Below, in pieces: positions 1 to 9,034 of a stretch of DNA of 64,000 nt (the stretch's first letter is position 1; each line of letters starts with the position of its first letter). Below the pieces are notes generated by a model that was not told the DNA's origin, did not search any database, and was given only the letters and a program-made list of their open reading frames with translations. The position numbers and the translations under genes were made by a program. The stretch is from NCBI RefSeq assembly GCF_026342405.1, contig NZ_JAPEMU010000001.1, forward strand, positions 5,022,001-5,086,000, in the 5' to 3' direction. Source of the stretch: Kitasatospora sp. NBC_00240 (GTDB taxonomy: Bacteria > Actinomycetota > Actinomycetes > Streptomycetales > Streptomycetaceae).

Positions 1-211
1 GCCGGTGCCGGCGAACAACAACAACGGCTGCTCGACCGCGCTGGTGGTGGTCGGCATCATCCTCGGCGTGATCGTGCTGGTGATCATCATCATCGCCATC
101 GTGGTGACCAAGGCGGACAACAGCACCTCCGACTACAACAGCAGCCGGTCGCTGCCCGCCGCCGTGCTCCAGCTGGACCAGCTGCCCTCCGCGGCCGGCG
201 GGCAGCTCTGA
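1..211 (+). CDS. C-terminal end of a single-pass membrane protein (partial)
   Basis: The reading frame is open to the left edge of the window, so this is probably the 3' end of a longer gene; a GTG at position 5 would otherwise give a 68-residue protein. The visible part has an Asn-rich stretch, one strongly hydrophobic helix of about 25 residues (mostly Val and Ile), then a short polar tail rich in Ser, Asn and Leu ending in GGQL. It sits about 110 nt before a Ser/Thr kinase gene on the same strand. In Streptomyces such kinases often occur in tandem, so this could be the membrane anchor of an upstream kinase, but nothing catalytic is visible. No function is assigned. Confidence 0.5.
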   Translation, partial: PVPANNNNGCSTALVVVGIILGVIVLVIIIIAIVVTKADNSTSDYNSSRSLPAAVLQLDQLPSAAGGQL

Positions 212-324
212 AGGGCCCGCCGAGGACGGCCGTGCCACGGCAGGCTGTCCGAGGCGGTAGCGTTCCAGTGATTACGTAGCGACAGGGCGACCGCGATCCG
301 AGCGAAGGCCCGGGGCGAGGAGCG

Positions 325-2058
325 ATGGCACAAACGCAGCAGCCTGGCGACGGCGAGGGGGACGGCGCCGCCGGCCGGGACGAGGCCGCACGCGAGGCCA
401 CCGGTCCGACCGCCGCCATCCCGGCCTCCGGCGCGGGCCCGCACACCCCGGGCCGCGGCAGCGCGGCGCCGCTCGGCACCGTCGGCGACGGCCGGTACCG
501 CCTGACCCACCGCCTCGGCCGCGGCGGCATGGCGGAGGTGCTCGCCGCGCAGGACGTCCGGCTCGGCCGGACCGTCGCCGTCAAGCTGCTGCGCCCCGAG
601 CTGGCCCAGGACGACATCGCCCGGCTGCGGTTCAGCCGCGAGGCGCAGTCCGTCGCCGGCCTCAACCACCACTCCATCGTCGCCGTCTACGACACCGGCG
701 AGGAGCAGCACTGGAGCGACGGCCCGGACGGCGGCGGCGAGTCCACGCCGTACATCGTGATGGAGCTGGTCGAGGGCCGTACCGTCCGCGAGCTGCTGGT
801 GGACGAGGAGGCCCCGCCGGTCGACCAGGCGCTGATCATCATCGCCGGCGTCCTGGAGGCGCTCGCCTACAGCCACCGGCACGGCATCGTGCACCGCGAC
901 ATCAAGCCCGCCAACGTGATCATCACGACCGGCGGCGCGGTCAAGGTGATGGACTTCGGCATCGCCCGCGCGCTGACCGGCGCGGCCAGCACGATGACCC
1001 AGACCGGCATGGTCATGGGCACCCCGCAGTACCTCTCGCCCGAGCAGGCCCTCGGCAAGGCCGTCGACCACCGCTCCGACCTGTACGCGGCCGGTTGCAT
1101 GCTCTACGAGCTGCTGGCGCTGCGACCGCCGTTCACCGGCGACACCCCGCTCTCGGTGGTCTACCAGCACGTCCAGGACGCGCCGGTGCCGCCGTCGCAG
1201 GCCAACCACCGGGTGCCGGCCGGGTTGGACGCCCTGGTACTGCGCTCGCTGGCGAAGAACCCGGACGACCGCTTCCAGGACGCCGACGAGTTCCGGGCGC
1301 ACCTCCAGCACGCGCTGCGCCAGCTGCACGGCGCCGCCGGGGCCGGCTACCCGGGTGCGGCGGCCGCCGCCGCGGCCGCGGGTCTGGCGGCCGCGGGGCA
1401 GGGCCACAGCGGCGCCTTCCCGGGCCCGGCGACCGGCGGGTACGGCGGCCAGGGCACACCGCCCGGCGGCGGTACCGCGATCACCGAGTCGTTCGGGTCG
1501 ATGGGCCAGGGCGACCCGACGACGGCGCTGCCCTACCAGGGCGGCAACGGGTACGGCACCCCGTCGGGCCCCTACCAGGGTCCGGGCGGCCCGAACGGCG
1601 GCGACGGGGACGACCACGACCGCCGGCGCGGCCCGTGGGGCTGGGTGGCCGGTGTGGTCGCAGTGCTCGTCGCGGCCGGGATCGGCATCGCCTTCGCGGT
1701 GCAGGCCGGCCACAAGAGCCCCGGCACCACGCCCGACAAGGTGGTGACGAGCACCTCGTCGACGCCCGAGCCGACGCAGAGCTCGCCCTCGGCCCAGCCG
1801 TCGCCGTCCGCCACCAAGCAGTCCCAGGCGCCGAGCGACAGCCAGACCTTCGTGCAGACCTCGGCGCCGACCCGGCACAGCACGCCGTCGCCGTCGCTGT
1901 CGCCGAGTGCGACGGCCACCAAGTCGCCGACGGCCACGGCCTCGCCGACCTCGTCCGGGTCCGCGACCTCGACGGGCGGGGCGACGTCCTCGGCGAGCAG
2001 CAGCGCCCATCCCCCGGCGTCGCCCACCGCGCCGGTCACCCTGCCGGCGGCCGGGTAG
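325..2058 (+). CDS. Transmembrane serine/threonine protein kinase (Hanks type)
   Basis: A 577-residue eukaryotic-type protein kinase. The kinase domain spans about residues 55-335. It has the glycine loop GRGGMAEV near residue 65, the ATP-binding lysine in VAVKLL (about 87), catalytic loop HRDIKPAN (about 190), DFG (about 210) and SPEQA of the activation segment. A Gly/Ala/Pro-rich linker follows, then one membrane helix (about 437-458) and an outer tail very rich in Ser, Thr and Pro. No PASTA repeats are present, so it differs from PknB-type kinases that bind peptidoglycan. ATG at 325 follows GGCGAGGAGCG, a good ribosome site. Substrates are unknown. The set of kinase, phosphotransferase, DevR-type regulator and bkd genes resembles a conserved Streptomyces neighbourhood. 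Confidence 0.93.
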   Translation: MAQTQQPGDGEGDGAAGRDEAAREATGPTAAIPASGAGPHTPGRGSAAPLGTVGDGRYRLTHRLGRGGMAEVLAAQDVRLGRTVAVKLLRPELAQDDIARLRFSREAQSVAGLNHHSIVAVYDTGEEQHWSDGPDGGGESTPYIVMELVEGRTVRELLVDEEAPPVDQALIIIAGVLEALAYSHRHGIVHRDIKPANVIITTGGAVKVMDFGIARALTGAASTMTQTGMVMGTPQYLSPEQALGKAVDHRSDLYAAGCMLYELLALRPPFTGDTPLSVVYQHVQDAPVPPSQANHRVPAGLDALVLRSLAKNPDDRFQDADEFRAHLQHALRQLHGAAGAGYPGAAAAAAAAGLAAAGQGHSGAFPGPATGGYGGQGTPPGGGTAITESFGSMGQGDPTTALPYQGGNGYGTPSGPYQGPGGPNGGDGDDHDRRRGPWGWVAGVVAVLVAAGIGIAFAVQAGHKSPGTTPDKVVTSTSSTPEPTQSSPSAQPSPSATKQSQAPSDSQTFVQTSAPTRHSTPSPSLSPSATATKSPTATASPTSSGSATSTGGATSSASSSAHPPASPTAPVTLPAAG

Positions 2059-2069
2059 CCGCCGCCGGG

Positions 2070-3212
2070 TCAGTTGGTGAAGGCGTCCAGGACCTGTTCG
2101 TACTCCTGGCACCACCACGCCAGCTGACCCGCCGTGGCCGGGAACAGCGGGTCGGCCCGGTGGTCGCCGCGCTGGTAGTGCCACTGCAGGATCCAGAAGT
2201 CGTTCAGCCGCTCCCACCAGACCCGGTGCGCGGCCGCCGCCATCTCCTCCGGTCGGGCCCCGCCGCCCGCCCGGTACGCCCGGGACCAGCGGCGGACCCG
2301 AACCAGGTCGAGCACCCCGGTCAGCGGGTGGTTGAAGAGCAGGGTCGCGGCCCGTACGGCCTCCTCGGCGCGGGGCTGCGGTCCGAGCTTGTCCCAGTCG
2401 AGGACGGTCGCCACCCGGCCGCGGCGGTGGAGCAGGTTGAGGCCGTGGAAGTCGCCGTGCGTCCAGCCGGTGGGCGGGGCCGCGTCCGGGGCCGGTCGGC
2501 GGTGCGCGAGCTCGGCCAGCAGCTCGATCCGCTCGCTGAGCCGCTGCTCGGCCAGGGCGTCGAAAGCCCCGTACGGCTGCCGCTCGCGGGCCCGCAGCCG
2601 GAGGGCGGCGGCCAGCCGGGTGCTGTCGCGCGGGTCGGCGCTGCGGTACCCGGCCGGCTGCGGCCTGGCGGCGCAGACCTCGTCGAGCGCGCCGTGCAGC
2701 CGGGCGAGCAGCGCGCCGAGCGCCTCGCACTGCGGGAGGTCCAGGTCGGTGCCGTGCCGGTGCCGGCCCTCGATCCAGGGGAAGAGCGCGAAGAGCCGGC
2801 CGCCGGACGCGGTCACCGTCCGGCCGCCGGCGCCGGCCAGCGGCGGCGCCACCGGCAGCCCGCGCCGGTGCAGGCCGGCGGTGGCCCGGTGCTGGCCGGC
2901 GATCACCGGCCGGCTCGCGGTGGCGGCGTCCACGTAGCACTTGAGGAAGTACGAACCGCTCCCGGTGGTGACGCGGTAGCCCCGGTTGAGCAGACCCTCC
3001 GCCACGGGCACGGCCTCCAGCAGGGGGCCCACCCGGTAGGACCGCAGGACGGTGGCCAGCGCGGACGGCGGGACGGGCGGGCTGAGGGTCCCCATCGGCG
3101 GGGCCTGGAGGTCGGGACGGGCCGGGGCGCAGGCCAGCGCTCCCGCGGGGGGCTGCCGGGGGGCGGGGGGCCGGAGGGCGGCGGCCGTGGCCGAGAGTGA
3201 TTGTGGAGTCAC
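2070..3212 (-). CDS. Aminoglycoside-phosphotransferase (APH) fold protein, substrate unknown
   Basis: 380 residues in the APH/choline-kinase fold. The Brenner-type catalytic motif is HGDFHGLNLL at about residues 249-259, followed by the metal-binding LDWDK near 270. An N-lobe ATP-binding lysine is likely in YFLKCY. The family phosphorylates hydroxyls of antibiotics, sugars or choline-like molecules; resistance should not be assumed for such a divergent member. GTG at 3212 is chosen because TACGCT (complement of 3219-3224) lies exactly 6 nt before it, the geometry of a leaderless transcript. Other in-frame starts are ATG at 3251 and ATG at 3095. It is convergent with the kinase gene, with only 11 bp between the stops. 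Confidence 0.8.
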   Translation of the reverse strand: MTPQSLSATAAALRPPAPRQPPAGALACAPARPDLQAPPMGTLSPPVPPSALATVLRSYRVGPLLEAVPVAEGLLNRGYRVTTGSGSYFLKCYVDAATASRPVIAGQHRATAGLHRRGLPVAPPLAGAGGRTVTASGGRLFALFPWIEGRHRHGTDLDLPQCEALGALLARLHGALDEVCAARPQPAGYRSADPRDSTRLAAALRLRARERQPYGAFDALAEQRLSERIELLAELAHRRPAPDAAPPTGWTHGDFHGLNLLHRRGRVATVLDWDKLGPQPRAEEAVRAATLLFNHPLTGVLDLVRVRRWSRAYRAGGGARPEEMAAAAHRVWWERLNDFWILQWHYQRGDHRADPLFPATAGQLAWWCQEYEQVLDAFTN

Positions 3213-3304
3213 GGCCAGAGCGTAGGGCCCCCCGCCGGGGGTCCTTGACAAACCGTCAACGTTCTGAACGGGTCAGGCCCGGCGTCCCGGTCCGGGGCGT
3301 GCGC

Positions 3305-3964
3305 TCAGTGGTTCTGGTCGGCCTGGTGGCGGGCCACGAAGGCGGCGGCCTGGGTGCGCCGCTCCATGCCCATCTTGGCCAGCAGGCTGGAGACGTAGTT
3401 CTTCACCGTCTTCTCGGCCAGGTGCAGTTCGTTGCCGATCTGGCGGTTGGTCATCCCCTCGCCGATCAGGTCGAGGATCCGGCGCTCCTGCTTGGTGAGC
3501 TGGGCGAGCCGTTCGTCCTGCTTCTCGCCGCCCTCGCGGAGCCGCTCCAGCACCCGGCTGGTGGCGACCGGGTCGAGCAGCGACTTGCCGGCCGCGACGT
3601 CCCGGACGGCGGTGATCAGGTCGGTGCCGCGGATCGCCTTGAGCACGTACCCGGAGGCACCGGCCATGATCGAGTCGAAGAGCGCCTCGTCGTCCGAGAA
3701 CGAGGTGAGCATCAGGCACTTGATGTCCGGCAGCCGGGACCGGATCTCACGGCAGACCTCCACGCCGTTGCCGTCCGGAAGTCGGACGTCGAGCACGGCG
3801 ACGTCCGGGTGCACGGCCGGGATCCGGGCGAGGGCCTCGGCGGCGGTGCCGGCCTCGCCGACCACCTCGATGTCGCCCTCGACGGACAGCAGGTCGTGGA
3901 CGCCCCGCCGGACCACCTCGTGGTCGTCGAGCAGAAATACTCTGATATGTCCGTTTGTCGTCAC
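3305..3964 (-). CDS. devR: DevR/DosR-type NarL-family response regulator
   Basis: 219 residues: an N-terminal receiver with FLLDDHEVVRRG, phospho-acceptor Asp in VAVLDVRLPDGNG, a conserved Thr/Ser in LTSF and Lys in YVLKA, then a LuxR-type HTH with AEKTVKNYVSSLLAKMGMERR. The sequence closely recalls mycobacterial DevR/DosR, the regulator of the hypoxia and nitric-oxide response, including the receiver and the HTH helix. No sensor kinase gene is next to it, so it is an orphan regulator here. The GTG start at 3964 gives a normal N-terminus (TTNGHIRVFLLDD); the reading frame extends upstream to an ATG at 4039 but that stretch is Arg/Gly-rich and atypical. It is divergent from bkdA across a 459-bp region. 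Confidence 0.88.
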   Translation of the reverse strand: MTTNGHIRVFLLDDHEVVRRGVHDLLSVEGDIEVVGEAGTAAEALARIPAVHPDVAVLDVRLPDGNGVEVCREIRSRLPDIKCLMLTSFSDDEALFDSIMAGASGYVLKAIRGTDLITAVRDVAAGKSLLDPVATSRVLERLREGGEKQDERLAQLTKQERRILDLIGEGMTNRQIGNELHLAEKTVKNYVSSLLAKMGMERRTQAAAFVARHQADQNH

Positions 3965-4423
3965 GTCCAAAGAGTCCCATACCGGATGCCCGGAGACCCG
4001 TCGCCCGCCACGACGCGCACCACCGCTCCGCCCGCGCACCGCCCGTACGGCGCCCGCGCCGAGCCGCCGGCCCGCCCGCGCACCGCCGGTGCGCGGGCCG
4101 TTACCCGCCGGCGGGCCGGAAAAAAACCGATCCCCATTACCCCCTTACGCGGAGCCCGCTGCCCGGATAGCGTGCGCAGGTGTCCTGCACGGCACCACCG
4201 TGAGAGCTGCGCCACACCCGCCGCTCCCGGACGTGAACAACTAGGACGTCCTAGCGCAAGCGCGCCAAGGGCGGTCGCTGGGTAACGTTCTCGTGAGGTA
4301 CGCCGTCGGAAGAGGATCACCACCTGCCCCGCAGCCGGTGCGCACACCCAAGCGCGCCTCGCGAGGCGGTGACCGGACCGGTCACCGGCGACCCCGGGCG
4401 GCCGGACAGACCGAGGAGAAGAC
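3965..4423. other. Divergent intergenic region devR / bkdA
   Basis: 459 bp without a credible gene. It holds a hairpin with 10-bp arms (4075-4084 and 4088-4097, loop GCC), a GC palindrome CCCGCCGGCGGG (4104-4115) and directly after it a run of seven A residues (4120-4126). A -10-like TAGCGT lies at 4168-4173 on the plus strand and could serve bkdA. The hairpins are upstream of both genes, so they are not terminators; attenuation or an operator role is possible but unproven. Confidence 0.5.
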
Positions 4424-5575
4424 GTGACCGTCAAAAGCACGGCGAGGGCGCGCAAGAAGGCCGCCCCGGCCGTACCTGACAACCTCCCCGCGGGTTCGGG
4501 AGCCCAGCCGGAGCTGATCCAGCTGCTGACCCCCGAGGGGGAGCGGGTCGAGCACCCGGACTATCCGCTCACCACCACCCCGGAAGAGCTCCGCGACCTC
4601 TACCGCGACCTGGTCCTCGTCCGGCGCTTCGACGCCGAGGCCACCTCGCTGCAGCGGCAGGGCGAGCTCGGCCTGTGGGCCTCGCTGCTCGGCCAGGAGG
4701 CCGCCCAGGTCGGTTCGGGCCGCGCCATGCGCCCCGGCGACTACGCCTTCCCCACCTACCGTGAGCACGGCGTCGCCTGGTGCCGGGACGTGGACCCGCT
4801 CAACCTGCTCGGCATGTTCCGCGGCGTGAACCACGGCGGCTGGGACCCGAACGAGAAGAACTTCCACCTCTACACCATCGTGATCGGCGCGCAGGCCCTG
4901 CACGCCACCGGGTACGCGATGGGCATCACCAAGGACGGCACCGACGACGCGGTGATCGCCTACTTCGGCGACGGCGCCTCCAGCCAGGGCGACGTCAGCG
5001 AGGCCTTCACCTTCGCCTCGGTCTACAACGCGCCGGTCGTCTTCTTCTGCCAGAACAACCAGTGGGCGATCTCCGAGCCCACCACCAACCAGACGAAGAT
5101 CCCGCTGTACCGCCGCGCCTCCGGCTTCGGCTTCCCCGGCGTCCGCGTCGACGGCAACGACGTGCTGGCCTGCCTCGCGGTCACCCGCTGGGCGCTGGAC
5201 CATGCCCGCAGCGGCAACGGCCCGGTGCTGGTCGAGGCCTTCACCTACCGGATGGGCGCCCACACCACCTCGGACGACCCCACCCGCTACCGGCTCGCCG
5301 AGGAGACCGAGGCCTGGCGCGCCAAGGACCCGATCTCCCGCCTCAAGGCCCACCTGGACCGCGAGGGCCTGGCCGACGAGGCGTTCTTCGCCTCGGTCGA
5401 GGCCAAGAGCGAGGAGCTCGGCCTGCGGGTGCGCGAGGGCGTGCGCTCCATGCCCGACCCGGACCCGACCCTGATCTTCGACCACGTCTACGCGGAGCCG
5501 CACACGCTGGTCGACGAGGAACGGGCCGAGTACACCGCGTACGCGGCCTCCTTCGAGGGCGGGGAGAACCTCTGA
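4424..5575 (+). CDS. bkdA: Branched-chain 2-oxoacid dehydrogenase E1 component, alpha subunit
   Basis: 383 residues, the thiamine-diphosphate E1-alpha subunit. It decarboxylates 2-oxo acids from valine, leucine and isoleucine and passes the acyl group to lipoylated E2. The TPP motif begins at GDGASSQGD (about residue 182) and ends with CQNNQWAIS (about 210). The region FTYRMGAHTTSDDPTRYR is typical of E1-alpha and contains the phosphorylation-loop equivalent. GTG at 4424 follows GAGGAGAAGAC. It overlaps bkdB by one base (TGATG) and starts the three-gene bkd operon. In streptomycetes the product acyl-CoAs prime branched fatty acids and some polyketides. Pyruvate-specific E1-alpha is a less likely alternative. 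Confidence 0.93.
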   Translation: MTVKSTARARKKAAPAVPDNLPAGSGAQPELIQLLTPEGERVEHPDYPLTTTPEELRDLYRDLVLVRRFDAEATSLQRQGELGLWASLLGQEAAQVGSGRAMRPGDYAFPTYREHGVAWCRDVDPLNLLGMFRGVNHGGWDPNEKNFHLYTIVIGAQALHATGYAMGITKDGTDDAVIAYFGDGASSQGDVSEAFTFASVYNAPVVFFCQNNQWAISEPTTNQTKIPLYRRASGFGFPGVRVDGNDVLACLAVTRWALDHARSGNGPVLVEAFTYRMGAHTTSDDPTRYRLAEETEAWRAKDPISRLKAHLDREGLADEAFFASVEAKSEELGLRVREGVRSMPDPDPTLIFDHVYAEPHTLVDEERAEYTAYAASFEGGENL

Positions 5576-6549
5576 TGGCCGGTCAGCTCAGCATCGCGAA
5601 GGCGCTCAACGAGGCCCTGCGCAAGTCGCTGGAGAACGACCCCAAGACGCTGCTGATGGGCGAGGACATCGGCAAGCTCGGCGGCGTCTTCCGGATCACC
5701 GACGGACTGCAGAAGGACTTCGGCGAGAGCCGGGTCATCGACACCCCGCTCGCCGAGTCCGGCATCGTCGGCACCGCGATCGGCCTCGCGCTGCGCGGCT
5801 ACCGCCCGGTGGTGGAGATCCAGTTCGACGGCTTCGTCTACCCGGCCTTCGACCAGATCGTCTCCCAGCTCGCCAAGATGCACGCCCGCGCGCTGGGGCA
5901 CGTCAAGCTCCCGGTCACCGTCCGCATCCCGTACGCGGGCGGCATCGGCGCGGTCGAGCACCACAGCGAGTCGCACGAGGCGTACTTCGCGCACACCGCC
6001 GGCCTGCGGGTGGTCAGCCCCTCCAACGCGCACGACGCGCACTGGATGCTGCGCCAGGCGATCGCCTCGGACGACCCGGTGATCTTCCTGGAGCCCAAGC
6101 GCCGCTACTGGGACAAGGGCGAGGTCGGCGACGCCGCCGACCTGCCGCTGCACGACGCCCGGATCGCCCGCGGCGGCACGGACGCCACGCTGATCGCGTA
6201 CGGCCCGATGGTCAAGGTCTGCCTGGACGCCGCCGCGGCGGCCGAGGAGGACGGCCGCAGCCTGGAGGTCGTCGACCTGCGCTCGCTCTCCCCGGTGGAC
6301 TTCGCGGCCCTGGAGGCCTCGGTCAAGCGCACCGGCCGCGCCATCGTGGTGCACGAGGCACCGGTCTTCCTCGGCATGGGTGCCGAGCTGGCCGCCCGTC
6401 TCACCGAACGCTGCTTCTACCACCTGGAGGCGCCGGTCCTGCGGGTCGGCGGCTTCCACGCGCCCTACCCGCCCTCCCGGGTGGAAGAGGCCTTCCTGCC
6501 CGATCTGGACCGTGTGCTCGACGCCGTCGACCGCTCGTTCGCGTACTGA
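5575..6549 (+). CDS. bkdB: Branched-chain 2-oxoacid dehydrogenase E1 component, beta subunit
   Basis: 324 residues, the E1-beta partner forming an alpha2-beta2 heterotetramer with BkdA. It has the transketolase pyrimidine-binding domain with MGEDIGKLGGVFRIT and DTPLAESGIVGTAIG, then PYAGGIGAVEHHSESHEAYF, which carries the TPP-facing histidines, and a C-terminal transketolase domain (VVHEAPVFLGMGAELAA). The ATG at 5575 shares its A with the bkdA stop (TGATG), so translation is almost certainly coupled. The length is normal for the family. Confidence 0.94.
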   Translation: MAGQLSIAKALNEALRKSLENDPKTLLMGEDIGKLGGVFRITDGLQKDFGESRVIDTPLAESGIVGTAIGLALRGYRPVVEIQFDGFVYPAFDQIVSQLAKMHARALGHVKLPVTVRIPYAGGIGAVEHHSESHEAYFAHTAGLRVVSPSNAHDAHWMLRQAIASDDPVIFLEPKRRYWDKGEVGDAADLPLHDARIARGGTDATLIAYGPMVKVCLDAAAAAEEDGRSLEVVDLRSLSPVDFAALEASVKRTGRAIVVHEAPVFLGMGAELAARLTERCFYHLEAPVLRVGGFHAPYPPSRVEEAFLPDLDRVLDAVDRSFAY

Positions 6550-6560
6550 GCCAAGGAGCG

Positions 6561-7994
6561 ATGATGACCACCGAAGTTCGCTCGCTCCGCGAGTTCAGGA
6601 TGCCGGACGTCGGGGAGGGCCTCACCGAGGCCGAGATCCTGACCTGGTACGTCAAGCCCGGCGACCCCGTCACCGACGGCCAGATCGTCTGCGAGGTGGA
6701 GACCGCCAAGGCCGCGGTCGAGCTGCCGATCCCCTTCACCGGGACGGTCGAGCAGCTGTTCTTCCCCGCGGGCGCGACGGTCGACGTCGGCACGGCGATC
6801 ATCACGGTCGCGGTGGCCGGCGGGGCACCCGCCCCCGCTGCCCCGGCGCCCGCGCCGGCCGTGCCGAGCGAGCCGGCCGAGGCCGCCGAGCCGGAGCGCC
6901 GCGAGGTGCTGGTCGGGTACGGCCCGCGCACCGGCGGCGCCACCCGCCGGGCCCGCAAGAGCACCACCGTCGCCGTCTCCAACGGCACGGCGGCCCCGGC
7001 CGCCCCCGTCGTGGTGGCGGCCCCGGTCGCACCCGCCCCGGTGGCGCCCGTCGTGCTGCCGGCCCTGCCGGCGCAGGCCGTCGGCGACCGGCCGCTGGCC
7101 AAGCCGCCGGTGCGCAAGCTCGCCAAGGACCTCGGCGTCGACCTGCGGACGGTCGTCCCGACCGGCCCGGACGGCGTGATCACCCGCGAGGACGTGCACG
7201 CGGCCCTGGCGCCGGCGCCGGTGGTGGCCCCGGCCCCGCAGGCACCGGTGGCCGCGCCCGTCGTCGAGGCGGCCCCGGTGGCCGTGACCGGCGGCGACGT
7301 ACGGATCCCGGTCAAGGGCGTCCGCAAGGCGACCGCGCAGGCGATGGTGGCCTCGGCCTTCACCGCCCCGCACGTCACCGAGTTCGTCCAGGTCGACGTC
7401 ACCCGCACGATGAAGTTCGTCCGGCGGCTGAAGGAGACCGGCGAGCTGGGCCGGGACGTCCGGGTCAGCCCGCTGCTGCTGGTCGCCAAGGCGCTGCTGA
7501 CCGCGATCAAGCGGCACCCCGAGATCAACGCGCAGTGGGACGAGGCGGCGCAGGAGATCGTCGTCAAGGGACAGGTGAACCTCGGCATCGCCGCGGCCAC
7601 CCCGCGCGGCCTGATCGTCCCCAACATCAAGGACGCCGGCTCGCGGACCCTCTCCGGTCTCGCCAGCGCGCTCGGCGAGCTGGTCGACACCGCCCGCCAG
7701 GGCAAGACCTCCCCCGCCGACATGCAGGGCGGCACCGTCACCATCACCAACGTCGGCGTCTTCGGCGTCGACACCGGCACCCCGATCCTCAACCCCGGCG
7801 AGGCCGCCATCCTGGCCTTCGGCGCGGTCCGGGACATGCCGTGGGTGCACAAGGGCAAGGTGGTGCCGCGCCAGGTCACCACGCTGGCACTCTCCTTCGA
7901 CCACCGCCTGGTGGACGGGGAGCTGGGCTCCAAGGTGCTGGCCGACGTGGCCGCGCTGCTGGAGCGCCCGAAGCGTCTGATCACCTGGGGCTGA
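6561..7994 (+). CDS. bkdC: Branched-chain 2-oxoacid dehydrogenase E2, dihydrolipoamide acyltransferase
   Basis: 477 residues. One lipoyl domain is at residues 9-85, with the lipoylated lysine in EVETAKA (Lys50). Ala/Pro/Val-rich flexible linkers flank a peripheral subunit-binding domain at about 180-215 (PVRKLAKDLGVDL). The catalytic acyltransferase domain ends with the active-site HRLVDG at about 447-452. E2 forms the core and transfers the acyl group to CoA. It begins 11 nt after bkdB with AAGGAGCG as ribosome site; a second ATG follows directly (6564). No E3 gene is adjacent, so a shared lipoamide dehydrogenase is presumably encoded elsewhere. Confidence 0.94.
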   Translation: MMTTEVRSLREFRMPDVGEGLTEAEILTWYVKPGDPVTDGQIVCEVETAKAAVELPIPFTGTVEQLFFPAGATVDVGTAIITVAVAGGAPAPAAPAPAPAVPSEPAEAAEPERREVLVGYGPRTGGATRRARKSTTVAVSNGTAAPAAPVVVAAPVAPAPVAPVVLPALPAQAVGDRPLAKPPVRKLAKDLGVDLRTVVPTGPDGVITREDVHAALAPAPVVAPAPQAPVAAPVVEAAPVAVTGGDVRIPVKGVRKATAQAMVASAFTAPHVTEFVQVDVTRTMKFVRRLKETGELGRDVRVSPLLLVAKALLTAIKRHPEINAQWDEAAQEIVVKGQVNLGIAAATPRGLIVPNIKDAGSRTLSGLASALGELVDTARQGKTSPADMQGGTVTITNVGVFGVDTGTPILNPGEAAILAFGAVRDMPWVHKGKVVPRQVTTLALSFDHRLVDGELGSKVLADVAALLERPKRLITWG

Positions 7995-8041
7995 TCCCCG
8001 CACCGTGAACCGGGGCCGAACCCCGCGCGCACAGCACGACA

Positions 8042-8075
8042 GGGCCGTACCCCCACCGCCGTGGGGGTACGGCCC
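8042..8075. terminator. Bidirectional terminator between bkdC and an LAXTG gene
   Basis: Perfect inverted repeat with 14-bp arms GGGCCGTACCCCCA (8042-8055) and TGGGGGTACGGCCC (8062-8075) around a 6-nt loop. It lies between the convergent bkdC and surface-protein genes, so it can terminate both transcripts. It lacks a long U tract, as usual in high-GC actinomycetes. Confidence 0.8.
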
Positions 8076-8095
8076 CTGCCGCTTGCCGGGCCGCC

Positions 8096-9034
8096 TCAGC
8101 CCTGGTTGCGGAGGCGGCGTACGGCGATCAGGACGCCGGCCCCGAGGGCGACGAAAGCGGCGGCCGAACCGGCCAGGAGGCCGTTCGGGCCGCCCGCCCC
8201 GGTCTCGGCCAGTGCGGCGGGCGCGGCGGTGGCAGGGGCCTCGGCGGCGGGGCCGGTGGCCGGTGCGGCGGCCTTCGTGCCGGCCGCAGGCGCCGCGGGC
8301 GTGGCGGTGGGCTTCGCGGTGGTCTGCGGTCCGGCCGGCGGGGTGGTCTTGCCGGGCGCGGGCGCCGCAGGGCGCTTCACCTGCGCGTTGCGGAAGGTCC
8401 AGTTCGGCTGAGCGTTCTCGTCCTCGGCCGAGGCGTTGACGCCGATCTTGATCTCGGTCTGGTCCTTCGGCGCGTTCGCGGACATGCCGAACCGGAAGGT
8501 GAAGTGGGTGGCCCGGCCGTTGTCGAGGTGCTCACCCTTGAGGCTCGACGTGTCGGCGTAGATCACCGGGTCGCAGCTGTGCACCATCGGCAGCTTCTGC
8601 CAGCCGCCGGGAGTGCTCACCTCGACGACGAAGTCCTGGGTGCGGAGGTTGGTCCCCCCACCGGGGTGGCTGCCGGCCTTCTCGTTGTACAGGCTGAGCT
8701 GGGGTACCACCTTCTCGTACGGGGCGCCGGTGAAGTTGCCCACCTCGACGGGGATTTCGAGCTTCGCTCCCCCGGCGGTGATGGTCAGTCCGTCCCTGAG
8801 CATGAAGAAGCCCGCGTTGAGGCCGCCGTTGTGCGTGACGGCCGGCGCCGGCGCGGTGGACGGAGCCGTGACGGGCGCGTCGTCCGGGGCTCCGCAGGCC
8901 CAGGCGGAGTCGGCGCCACCGAGCACCGGCAGGCCCGCGCCGACCACCAGGGTGGCGGCGGCGAGGGTGAGGGCGGAGCGGCGGGAGAGCGACGGGACGT
9001 TCTTCGTGAATGCGGAGATACCGGACGCGCGCAT
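8096..9034 (-). CDS. Sortase-anchored (LAETG) cell-surface protein, copy A
   Basis: 312 residues. The N-terminus has an Arg-containing n-region, a hydrophobic core and a probable signal cleavage at DSAWA-C near residue 46. The mature domain contains a short beta-rich region with several Cys. A long Ala/Pro/Thr-rich stalk follows, then the sorting signal LAETG (about 274-278), a membrane helix and the Arg-rich tail RRLRNQG. LAXTG is the class E sortase signal of high-GC actinomycetes, so the protein is expected to be covalently attached to the wall. It is a paralogue of the product of 10584-11498: the first 19 or so residues and the upstream 170 bp are nearly identical, whereas the mature domain has diverged. 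Function of the exposed domain is unknown. Confidence 0.85.
   Translation of the reverse strand: MRASGISAFTKNVPSLSRRSALTLAAATLVVGAGLPVLGGADSAWACGAPDDAPVTAPSTAPAPAVTHNGGLNAGFFMLRDGLTITAGGAKLEIPVEVGNFTGAPYEKVVPQLSLYNEKAGSHPGGGTNLRTQDFVVEVSTPGGWQKLPMVHSCDPVIYADTSSLKGEHLDNGRATHFTFRFGMSANAPKDQTEIKIGVNASAEDENAQPNWTFRNAQVKRPAAPAPGKTTPPAGPQTTAKPTATPAAPAAGTKAAAPATGPAAEAPATAAPAALAETGAGGPNGLLAGSAAAFVALGAGVLIAVRRLRNQG

Noticed and set aside
133..2940. 935-codon open frame on the minus strand
   Set aside because: It is the shadow of the kinase and APH genes caused by high GC; composition is Arg/Gly/Ala-rich and no family motif is present.
2070..3212. Antibiotic resistance gene
   Set aside because: The APH fold is clear, but the sequence and position beside regulatory genes give no sign of a drug substrate.
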